A stretch of DNA of 9,084 nt from an uncultured Oscillibacter sp. (GTDB lineage: Bacteria; Bacillota; Clostridia; Oscillospirales; Oscillospiraceae), in assembly GCA_905233795.1 (NCBI GenBank), contig CAJOFP010000097.1:1756-10839 (forward strand). The letters run 5' to 3'. A program made the position numbers and the translations under genes. The notes under the pieces were generated by a model that did no database searches, was not told the DNA's origin, and worked only from the letters and a program-made list of their open reading frames with translations. Of the stretch, positions 1 to 5,729 are shown piece by piece. The stretch's first letter is position 1, and each line of letters begins with the position of its first letter.

Positions 1-473
1 GTGTTTTTGTCAATGCGATTGCATAAGGCCGGGGCGAAAGCGTTTTCGCGTTCGGGATTCCATTCGCCTTTTTGATATAAATAAGCCTGAATATTATAAA
101 TCAACGTGTTTAATTTTTCCGATTCGTCCGCGTGGACGCTTAATCCGGCGGGTTTATTTAATAATATAATATTTTCGTCCTCCATGAGAATATCAAGACG
201 CGGACGCCAATTTTTTAAATTTTCTAAAAATTTTAAATTTTTTGAATCACGCTGATTTTCACTCTTGTCAAAGAACTCATCATTGATATATAATCGCAAT
301 ACGTCCCCGGTTTGTAAACGGGCGTCCCGTTTGGCGCCTTTGCCGTTGATTTTTACGCGTTTCAGGCGAATATATTTTTGCGCCAACGAGGACGGCAAAC
401 CCGGTATGGTTTTCGATAAAAATCTGTCGAGACGCTGTCCGGCGTCGTTTTTGGCGATTATAATTTCACGCAT
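1..473 (-). CDS. RluA-family pseudouridine synthase, N-terminal 157 residues (runs off left edge)
   Basis: This is the N-terminal part of a 23S-rRNA-type pseudouridine synthase of the RluA/RluC/RluD family, which isomerises uridine to pseudouridine. Reading leftward from the ATG at 473-471, residues about 10-62 form an S4 RNA-binding domain (AGQRLDRFLSKTIPG, then YIRLKRVKINGK and LQTGDVLRLY). A low-complexity linker follows, and then the catalytic domain begins with ILLNKPAGLSVH (103-114). The last visible residues, ALCNRIDKN (149-157), are the start of the active-site motif, so D155 should be the catalytic Asp. The conserved TGG-type continuation lies outside the window. The start is supported by a purine-rich AGGCGGGGG element 8-11 nt upstream. 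The gene points away from the next one and shares a short divergent promoter region with it. The family is certain, but which uridines are modified cannot be told from this fragment. Confidence 0.94.
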   Translation of the reverse strand, partial: MREIIIAKNDAGQRLDRFLSKTIPGLPSSLAQKYIRLKRVKINGKGAKRDARLQTGDVLRLYINDEFFDKSENQRDSKNLKFLENLKNWRPRLDILMEDENIILLNKPAGLSVHADESEKLNTLIYNIQAYLYQKGEWNPERENAFAPALCNRIDKN

Positions 474-500
474 GAAAATTTCCCCCGCCTGTTATATTTT

Positions 501-509
501 TGATATAAT
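501..509 (+). promoter_or_regulatory. Candidate extended -10 promoter for the 593 gene
   Basis: TGaTATAAT is a perfect extended -10 element. No credible -35 lies 17 nt upstream, where the sequence is C-rich, but extended -10 promoters can work without one. Transcription would start near 516 and give a leader of about 77 nt. The identical nine-base element recurs at 2328-2336 before the DUF951 gene. Confidence 0.4.
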
Positions 510-541
510 TTAGATTATAATAAAAATATTTATAATAAATA

Positions 542-570
542 ATTTTACAGGATTTTATATAAAATGTAAA
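542..570 (-). promoter_or_regulatory. Candidate promoter for the pseudouridine synthase gene
   Basis: On the minus strand TTTACA (570-565) and TAAAAT (547-542) are 17 nt apart. This is an acceptable sigma-A promoter and would start transcription near 535, leaving a leader of about 60 nt. The spacer is nearly filled by a perfect 14-bp palindrome, ATTTTATATAAAAT (552-565), which could be an operator or only an AT-rich coincidence. Chance matches are common in such A/T-rich sequence. Confidence 0.4.
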
Positions 571-592
571 CAGGGAGGATAGAGAAAATAAA

Positions 593-1036
593 ATGAAAGA
601 ATCGTCAGAGATATTATTATCCGCCATTCGGGACTGCGGCGCGTGGCTGCCGCGATTTAATAAAAAAGAATATGAATCGGCGTTTCAGGAGTACGACCGG
701 CAATACGGTCACTGGTATCGCCGCGCTATTATAGACGCTGACGGGGATTTAAACGCGCTGGCGGAAAATTTATTAAACGAATTGGAAAGCGGCTGGAAGT
801 CGGAACGGTTTTGGGGACGCGCTTCCCGGCGATTTGAGGAAAAAAGCATGGTAATTTGTTATCTTGCGCCGATGTTGCTGGAAAACGGCGATCAGGATTT
901 CGCCGATATTTTAAAAAACGCGTGGAATCGACGCTGGCCGAAAAATAAATGGGATTATGTATCATGGCGGGAATTAAAAGACGGTTTTCCCGATAAAATT
1001 TTGGGTTTTCCCATATCATCATCACGCCGAAAATAA
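593..1036 (+). CDS. Uncharacterised 147-residue soluble protein
   Basis: I do not recognise this family. The product is charged and rich in Trp and aromatic residues (GAWLPRFNKKEYESAFQEYD near the start, RFWGRASRRFEEK in the middle, WNRRWPKNKWDYVSWRELKDGF towards the end). It has no signal peptide, membrane segment or metal-binding cysteine cluster, so a small, mainly helical cytoplasmic protein is likely. A GGGAGG element lies at 573-578, but it is 14 nt from the ATG, longer than for other genes here. Codon use matches the neighbours (GCG Ala, GAC, TTA/TTG Leu), which supports it as a real gene. It precedes rarA on the same strand with a 60-nt A/T spacer, so the two may be cotranscribed. The neighbourhood gives no firm functional clue. 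Confidence 0.8.
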   Translation: MKESSEILLSAIRDCGAWLPRFNKKEYESAFQEYDRQYGHWYRRAIIDADGDLNALAENLLNELESGWKSERFWGRASRRFEEKSMVICYLAPMLLENGDQDFADILKNAWNRRWPKNKWDYVSWRELKDGFPDKILGFPISSSRRK

Positions 1037-1096
1037 AATATATAAAATAAAGATAAAATAATAAATATAGATAAATAAAATCAGGAGGAAAGAAAT

Positions 1097-2303
1097 ATGC
1101 CTACGCGCCGCCCGTTGGCGGATGAGATTCGCCCGGAAAAAATAGAGGACATGGCGGGACAGACGCATTTATTGGCTCCCGGCGCGGTATTGAGAAGATT
1201 GATAGACGCCGGCGCGGATGTCAATATGATATTTTACGGGCCGTCCGGGACGGGCAAAACAACCGTGGCGAATATAATCGCAAGGCGGACGCAAAAAACT
1301 TTACGATGTCTGAACGCGACAACCGCGTCTTTGTCGGATATAAAAGAAATTATATCTGACGCCGGGACGCTGCTTGCCCCCGGCGGGATTTTGTTATATT
1401 TAGATGAAATTCAGTATTTTAATAAAAAGCAACAACAGAGTTTACTGGAATTTATGGAGGACGGGCGAATTACGCTGATCGCGTCCACGACGGAAAATCC
1501 GTATTTTTATATTTATGGCGCGTTATTATCCCGCGGGACTGTATTTGAGTTTAAGCCCGTATCGCCGGAGGAGACGGAAAAAGCGGTTTTAAGAGCGTTG
1601 GAAACGCAACGGGAAATTTATAAAAATCAGGATAATTTAATATTACGCTGGGAATCGGATTTGCCGGGATTAATTGCGCAATCGGGCGGCGGCGACGTGC
1701 GCAAGGCGATTAATATTGTAGAATTATTGACGCGGGCGGCGGTCATTTGACAAAAAAAGACGCGGAAGTATTGGCGCAAAATAATACTATGCGCTATGAC
1801 AAAGGCGGCGACGCTATGTATGATATAGCGTCGGCGTTGATGAAATCGTTGCGGGGAAGCGATCCCGACGCGGCGTTGCATTATCTGGCGCGATGTCTGG
1901 AAGCCGGGGATTTAATCACGCCTTGCAGGAGATTGTTATCCTCGGCGAGTGAGGATATAGGCATGGCGTATCCGCAAGCGGTTGCGATTGTGAAAGCGTG
2001 TGTCGATACGGCTATGCAGCCGCGCCGAAGTCAAACAGCGTCGTTATGGCGATAGATCATGCCATGTCGGATGTCAAAGCCGGAAAAACCGGCGATATTC
2101 CCCGCAATTTGCAAAATATTCACGCCGATACGACGGGATTTGATCATCGTCAAAATTATTTATATCCCCATGATTACCCGCGCCACTGGGTCAAACAGGA
2201 TTATTTGCCGGATATATTAAAAGGCGTGAGATATTACGAATGGGGCGATAACAAATCCGAACAGGCCGCCAAAAATTATTGGGAGAATATTAAAAATAAT
2301 TAA
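1097..2303 (+). pseudogene. rarA: rarA/mgsA, replication-associated recombination AAA+ ATPase, broken by two lesions
   Basis: RarA is a clamp-loader-like AAA+ ATPase that acts at stalled replication forks. Three segments in different frames together make a nearly complete RarA. The first, 1097-1750, encodes the AAA+ core: Walker A GPSGTGKTT (residues 48-56), Walker B with D103-E104 in LYLDEIQYFNK, STTENPYF (130-137), LLSRGTVFEF with the arginine-finger region, then GGGDVRKAINIVELL. It stops at TGA 1748-1750. The second, about 1744-2017, continues with HLTKKDAEVLAQ, RYDKGGDAMYDIASALMK, RGSDPDAALHYLAR and SSASEDIGMAYPQA. The third, about 2014-2303, ends with AAPKSNSVVMAIDHAM, YLYPHDYPRHWVKQDYLP and a tail typical of the family. 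Both junctions need 3k+1 missing bases to restore the frame. At the second, about 17-19 residues that the family normally has (LGLPEARIPLAEA-like) are absent. A good GGAGG (1084-1088) precedes the ATG by 8 nt, so a truncated AAA+ protein could still be made. Sequencing or assembly error is the main alternative to true decay. Confidence 0.9.
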
Positions 2304-2327
2304 AATTTATAATATATTAAATAATAT

Positions 2328-2336
2328 TGATATAAT
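2328..2336 (+). promoter_or_regulatory. Extended -10 promoter placing the start point at the DUF951 ATG
   Basis: TGaTATAAT is a perfect extended -10. Its last T (2336) is 7 nt before the A of the ATG at 2344, the usual distance to +1. No convincing -35 is present. The predicted transcript would begin at, or within 3 nt of, the start codon. Confidence 0.5.
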
Positions 2337-2343
2337 ATTTGTT

Positions 2344-2529
2344 ATGATGGATTTGCGATTACATGATAAAATCGAATTAAAAAAACCGCATCCGTGCGGC
2401 TCCAGACAGTGGGAAGTTTTACGCGTTGGGATGGATATAAAAATAAAATGTCTGAATTGCGGACGGGAACAGATGATTACGCGGTCTAAACTGGAAAAAA
2501 GCGTGAAAAAAGTAATTAATAATAATTAA
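2344..2529 (+). CDS. DUF951 family protein (61 residues)
   Basis: This is a small basic protein of the DUF951 family, widespread in Bacillota and often annotated as hypothetical. The family pattern is clear: [19 protein letters not shown], then [14 protein letters not shown], then [20 protein letters not shown]. The Cys of HPCGS and the CLNC pair suggest a zinc-ribbon-like or nucleic-acid-binding fold, but no function is established. Two tandem ATGs (2344 and 2347) could start it; family members usually begin MDLRL, which favours the second. No Shine-Dalgarno sequence precedes either ATG, because the upstream 40 nt is A/T only apart from the TGaTATAAT element and one G just before the ATG. 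It lies 40 nt after the broken rarA. The C-terminus ends in INNN, part of a local pattern of Asn-rich ends. Confidence 0.93.
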   Translation: MMDLRLHDKIELKKPHPCGSRQWEVLRVGMDIKIKCLNCGREQMITRSKLEKSVKKVINNN

Positions 2530-2584
2530 ATTAAATAATAAAATAAAAATTTAAAATTTAAAAATTGAGAGAGGAAGCAATATT

Positions 2585-2677
2585 ATGAGCAAAAAAGCTA
2601 TGCGTATTATGTGTCTGATTTTGGTGGGGGCCATGATTTTTGGTTTCGCGGCGACGATTATTGGCGCGTTGCTGTAA
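2585..2677 (+). CDS. 30-residue single-span membrane miniprotein (Prli42/DUF4044-like architecture)
   Basis: The reading frame encodes a short basic N-terminus (MSKKAMRIM) followed by one hydrophobic span (CLILVGAMIFGFAATIIGALL) and nothing after it. This is the layout of Prli42, the stressosome-associated miniprotein of Listeria and relatives, and of DUF4044 proteins. Similarity is by architecture (KK, R, then a Met-rich span with small residues) and not by strong sequence identity. A GAGAGAGG element (2567-2574) lies 10 nt before the ATG, a good ribosome binding site. Together with G+C-rich codons inside an otherwise A/T-rich spacer, this argues that it is translated. It sits between the DUF951 gene and hflX on the same strand, with 43 nt to the hflX start. 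The function is unknown and orthology to Prli42 is only a suggestion. Confidence 0.7.
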   Translation: MSKKAMRIMCLILVGAMIFGFAATIIGALL

Positions 2678-2720
2678 TCGGCGCGGATATAATAAATTTT
2701 AGATTTTTCAGGAGGCATAT

Positions 2721-4019
2721 ATGCTGGAAGAAAACGCTGTCCGGGATAAAGTGGTGATTGCGGGATTGAAATCCCCGGTATTAAAATCGGACAGCGCCGA
2801 CGATGAGAGTATGGACGAATTGTCCGCGCTGGTGGAGACGGCGGGCGGCGTCGTGGAGGGTATTGTATTGCAAAACCGTCCCGCGCCGGATCCAAGAAGT
2901 TTTATCGGCGAGGGCAAAGCGGAGGAAATCAAAGAGTATTGTAAAAATACTGAAGCGTCGATGGTGATTTTTGATAATAATCTTTCGCCGTCGCAAATGC
3001 GCGTTTTGACGGAATTGTTCGGCGTACAGGTTCTGGATCGCTGTGGATTGATTTTAGATATTTTCGCCCAAAGAGCCAAAACCAGAGAGGGAAGATTACA
3101 GGTTGAACTTGCGCAATATCAGTATTTATTGCCGCGATTGACGGGCATGTGGACGCATTTAGAGCGTCAGGCGGGGACAAGCGGTCGGGGGCCTATCGGA
3201 TCGAAAGGCCCCGGCGAAACGCAGTTAGAGACGGATCGACGACATATCAGACGCAAAATTGACAAATTGCGTGAGGAATTGGACGACGTGCGGCGGGTTC
3301 GCGGCGTACAGAGACGCCAAAGACAAAAAAAAGAAATCCCGGTCGCGGCGATTGTGGGCTATACGAACGCCGGGAAATCGACGCTGTTAAATTATTTAAC
3401 CGGCGCGGCGATTCCCGCGAATAATAGATTGTTTGACACGCTGGACACGACATCGCGCTTGCTTCGTCTGCCGGACAAGCGTGATATAATTATCAGCGAT
3501 ACGGTAGGATTTATCAGAAAACTGCCGCACCAGTTAATAGAAGCGTTCAAAGCGACGCTTGAGGAATTGGAATACGCGGATTTAATTTTAAATGTAATGG
3601 ATATATCGCACCCGGAGTGGAAGAATCAAAGCCAAGTGGTAGAGGATTTAATATCGGAACTGGGCGCGGGGGAACTGCCCCGGATTGATATATTAAATAA
3701 AATCGACGCGTTGCCGGAAGATGAGATTTTGCCGCGAGGCCCGGATATTTGTCCGATTTCCGCCCGAACCGGAGAGGGAACAGAGAATTTATTAAACATG
3801 ATCGCAAAGCGTCTGGATCGGGGATTGAGGCGCGTAAAATTGCTTGTGCCGTATGATCGCGGCGGCATATTGGAATTATTATACCGTGAAAGCGAAGTGG
3901 AGCGGGTCGATTACGGCGAACGGATTGCAATCACGGCGATTTGTTCCCCGGAAATTTACGGACAGGGCAGGCAATATCTCGCGCCGGAAGAAGTTGAAGA
4001 GAATGAAAATAATAGATAA
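2721..4019 (+). CDS. hflX: GTPase HflX, ribosome-associated
   Basis: HflX is a translation-factor-class GTPase that binds the 50S subunit and helps split stalled or hibernating ribosomes under stress. At 432 residues it has normal family length and looks intact. The N-terminal domain shows the HflX signature RPAPDPRSFIGEGKAEEI and DRCGLILDIFAQRAKTREG, followed by the Gly-rich segment GRGPIGSKGPGETQLETDRR and a helical linker. The G domain has G1 GYTNAGKS (213-220), G2 DTTSR (242-246, a variant of the more usual DPTTR), G3 DTVGF (260-264), G4 NKID (326-329) and G5 ISARTGEG. A GGAGG at 2711-2715 lies 5 nt from the ATG. The C-terminus (VEENENNR) is Asn-rich. Neighbours are the miniprotein upstream and yigZ downstream on the same strand. 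Confidence 0.97.
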   Translation: MLEENAVRDKVVIAGLKSPVLKSDSADDESMDELSALVETAGGVVEGIVLQNRPAPDPRSFIGEGKAEEIKEYCKNTEASMVIFDNNLSPSQMRVLTELFGVQVLDRCGLILDIFAQRAKTREGRLQVELAQYQYLLPRLTGMWTHLERQAGTSGRGPIGSKGPGETQLETDRRHIRRKIDKLREELDDVRRVRGVQRRQRQKKEIPVAAIVGYTNAGKSTLLNYLTGAAIPANNRLFDTLDTTSRLLRLPDKRDIIISDTVGFIRKLPHQLIEAFKATLEELEYADLILNVMDISHPEWKNQSQVVEDLISELGAGELPRIDILNKIDALPEDEILPRGPDICPISARTGEGTENLLNMIAKRLDRGLRRVKLLVPYDRGGILELLYRESEVERVDYGERIAITAICSPEIYGQGRQYLAPEEVEENENNR

Positions 4020-4047
4020 AATGAAAACGGGTATAAAATAACGCCGG

Positions 4048-4084
4048 AAAAGAGCGAATTATATTATATAATAAAAGAGCGAAT
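4048..4084 (+). repeat. 12-bp direct repeat before yigZ
   Basis: AAAAGAGCGAAT occurs at 4048-4059 and again at 4073-4084, a 25-bp period. Each copy is followed by a similar TATA-rich stretch. A TATAAT at 4067-4072 between the copies could be a -10 element, putting the start near 4080 and leaving about a 12-nt leader. No Shine-Dalgarno sequence is evident before the yigZ ATG. The repeat could be a small duplication or a pair of operator half-sites. Confidence 0.5.
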
Positions 4085-4091
4085 ATAATAT

Positions 4092-4709
4092 ATGGATAAT
4101 AATAATCAATATTGGATTCCGGCGGGGGAAGCCGTCAGCGAATTTACGGAAAAACGCTCCAGATTTATCGGGCAGATACGGCCTGTCAACAGTGAGGCGG
4201 ACGCGCGGCGATTTCTGGATGAAATACGAAAAAAACACCGTGACGCCCGGCATAACTGCTGGTGTTATATTATCCAGTCAGACGGGATGATAATTCGATG
4301 CTCGGACGACGGAGAGCCTCAAGGGACAGCCGGACAGCCGATTTTACAGGTTTTTCAACGCCGTGAAGTAGTAAATTTATGCTGTGTCGTCACGCGCTAT
4401 TTCGGCGGCGTATTATTGGGCGCGGGGGGATTGACAAGAGCTTACGCGAGAGCCGCCAAAGACGTATTGGACGCGGCGGGCGTTATCCGTATGGAATTAT
4501 GGACGGAATGGGAAGTAATTTGCCCATACGCGGTTTTAGAGCGTGTGAAACAGGACGCGGCGATGCGCGGATGTGGTTTTAAAACTCGCGTTTCCGTCGG
4601 ACAAAGAACGCGATTTTATGGCGCGTGTACGGGAAATCGCCGGGATTTCGTTAAAATCCGTCGGCGAATCCCGACAACCGGCCATGTCTTGATAATATTA
4701 TATAATTAA
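4092..4709 (+). CDS. yigZ: YigZ/IMPACT (UPF0029) family protein with frameshifted C-terminus
   Basis: This is a YigZ/IMPACT-family protein. The molecular role in bacteria is not settled. The N-terminal UPF0029 domain is complete: FTEKRSRFIGQIRPV (18-32), SDDGEPQGTAGQPIL (71-85), TRYFGGVLLGAGGL (101-114) and TRAYARAAKDVLDA. After about residue 158 the frame is wrong. The +1 frame carries the expected C-terminal (DUF1949-like) end, reading ADVVLKLAFPSDKERDFM then VREIAGISLKSVGES, with its stop at 4690-4692. The annotated frame instead adds an Arg-rich tail ending at 4709. About ten residues that the family has between the two parts also seem missing, so a short deletion of 3k+2 bases around 4560-4572 is more likely than a single inserted base. 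No Shine-Dalgarno sequence precedes the ATG. The catalytically conserved-looking domain might still fold. It converges on the ABC permease gene. Confidence 0.9.
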   Translation: MDNNNQYWIPAGEAVSEFTEKRSRFIGQIRPVNSEADARRFLDEIRKKHRDARHNCWCYIIQSDGMIIRCSDDGEPQGTAGQPILQVFQRREVVNLCCVVTRYFGGVLLGAGGLTRAYARAAKDVLDAAGVIRMELWTEWEVICPYAVLERVKQDAAMRGCGFKTRVSVGQRTRFYGACTGNRRDFVKIRRRIPTTGHVLIILYN

Positions 4710-4728
4710 TATAATTTATCGCGCCGTG

Positions 4729-4757
4729 AATAATATTAAAATAATAAAAATATTATT
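4729..4757. terminator. A/T-only inverted repeat between convergent genes
   Basis: AATAATATT (4729-4737) and AATATTATT (4749-4757) form a perfect 9-bp inverted repeat with an 11-nt loop. It lies between the convergent yigZ and ABC permease genes and overlaps the permease stop codon. With no G/C pair the hairpin is weak, so this is at best a poor bidirectional terminator. No stronger candidate exists in the 43-61 nt gap. Confidence 0.25.
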
Positions 4758-5490
4758 TAAAATAATCTAATTTGCGTTCCAGCCAGCCGAAAAAGAATGT
4801 TAATAAGCCGTTGAAAGTTAGAAAATAAATTCCCGTGCAGAATAAGGGCCAGATTAATCCCGAATAGCCGTGGGAGCCTTTTAAAAACGCGTATCCGGCC
4901 CAGATTAATTCCTGATAGGCGATAATGCGGGCTATGGAAGTATCTTTTATCAGCGTGATAATTTCATTGGACATGGGCGGGACAATGCGTTTGATCATTT
5001 GTAAGAGTGTGACGCGGAAAAAAATCTGTGATTTCGTCATGCCAAGCACAAGACCGGCTTCCCGTTGTCCGGCGGGGACGCTTTGAATCCCGCCGCGATA
5101 GATTTCGGAAAAATAACAGGCGTAATTAATAATAAACGCGATGGACGACGCCAAAAAGCGTCCGGCTTCCCCGGCGGGCCACGGACTGCGGCCCCGTATC
5201 GCGCCGGGAATATAGAATAAAATAATTAATTGCAGCATTAACGGCGAGCCGCGAATAATCCAGACGATAAACCGGCAAAATAAGCGGATTGGCCGGAAAT
5301 TGGCGTTGAATTTCCGCGGCCAAGAGCCGTCATCCGGGTTACGGGCCAAGAATCCGAACGGCGCCCACTGGTTCATGGAGCCAAAGCAAATAATCAATCC
5401 CAGCGGAATCGCGCCCAGAAGCGTTACGGCGAATAGTTTTAAAGACGATAAAAAGCCGACATTCAACGCGCCGATTACAGTGACAAACAA
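4753..5490 (-). CDS. Polar amino acid ABC transporter permease (HisM/GlnP type)
   Basis: This is an inner-membrane permease subunit of a polar amino acid uptake ABC transporter (245 residues, intact). About five hydrophobic spans are visible: 11-37, 68-94, 111-130, 186-203 and 211-236. The family signature IVWIIRGSPLMLQLIILFY (75-93) is present. So is the ATPase-coupling EAA loop, REAGLVLGMTKSQ (143-155), followed by PPMSNEIITLIKDTS (171-185). A Trp/Pro-rich insert of about 30 residues (40-70) separates the first two spans; from memory, Clostridia homologues have a similar insert. The start is TTG at 5490-5488. An in-frame TGA lies three codons upstream of it, and AGAAAGG precedes it by about 11 nt, so no longer start is possible. 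It lies downstream of the binding-protein gene on the same strand. The cognate ATPase is not encoded in the window, because the next gene is the convergent yigZ. The exact amino acid transported cannot be read from sequence. Confidence 0.95.
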   Translation of the reverse strand: MFVTVIGALNVGFLSSLKLFAVTLLGAIPLGLIICFGSMNQWAPFGFLARNPDDGSWPRKFNANFRPIRLFCRFIVWIIRGSPLMLQLIILFYIPGAIRGRSPWPAGEAGRFLASSIAFIINYACYFSEIYRGGIQSVPAGQREAGLVLGMTKSQIFFRVTLLQMIKRIVPPMSNEIITLIKDTSIARIIAYQELIWAGYAFLKGSHGYSGLIWPLFCTGIYFLTFNGLLTFFFGWLERKLDYFK

Positions 5491-5510
5491 AGCGAATCAC
5501 GCCTTTCTGA

Positions 5511-5530
5511 AATTTTATAAAATTTTATAA
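5511..5530. repeat. Exact tandem 10-bp repeat upstream of the permease gene
   Basis: AATTTTATAA is repeated twice without a gap in the A/T-only leader of the permease gene. It is a simple-sequence tract and could vary in copy number by slippage. No function is indicated. Confidence 0.5.
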
Positions 5531-5627
5531 ATTTAAAATTAATATAAATAATATAAAAAATTATATTTTATATTTTAAAAATTATTTTATTTCGCGCAAT
5601 CTTGATTCAATTCGATTCATTTCGCTT

Positions 5628-5669
5628 TTTGAAAGGCCCCGGCGGATTCGCTTCCGTCGGGGCCGCAAA
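5628..5669 (-). promoter_or_regulatory. GC-rich intercistronic hairpin between binding protein and permease genes
   Basis: GGCCCCGGCGG (5635-5645) and CCGTCGGGGCC (5654-5664) form an 11-bp stem with an 8-nt loop. A flanking TTTG/CAAA pair (5628-5631 with 5666-5669) extends it. It stands out in an otherwise A/T-only 239-nt spacer, about 65 nt after the binding-protein stop. On the minus-strand transcript the 3' side continues TTTC and then A-rich sequence, so it is a poor intrinsic terminator. A leaky terminator or a 3'-end stabiliser fits better, giving more binding protein than permease. One pair is G-U in plus-strand RNA but C-A in minus-strand RNA. The rest of the spacer (5491-5627 and 5670-5729) shows only A/T-rich sequence. 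Confidence 0.6.
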
Positions 5670-5729
5670 CATGTTTATTTATTTTAATTTTAATTTTAAA
5701 ATTCCGCGTCTTGTTGTTTAATCGCTTTA

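Noticed and set aside
265..513. Plus-strand frame of 82 codons
   Set aside because: It is antisense to the clearly recognised pseudouridine synthase gene and has no family resemblance.
1742..1758. Programmed -1 frameshift in rarA at the A7 run
   Set aside because: The in-frame TGA (1748-1750) precedes the A7 run, so ribosomes would terminate before reaching it, and a second unrelated lesion follows downstream.
3547..3930. Minus-strand frame of 127 codons inside hflX
   Set aside because: It is a shadow of hflX caused by CpG-rich codons, with an Arg/Pro-rich composition and no motif.
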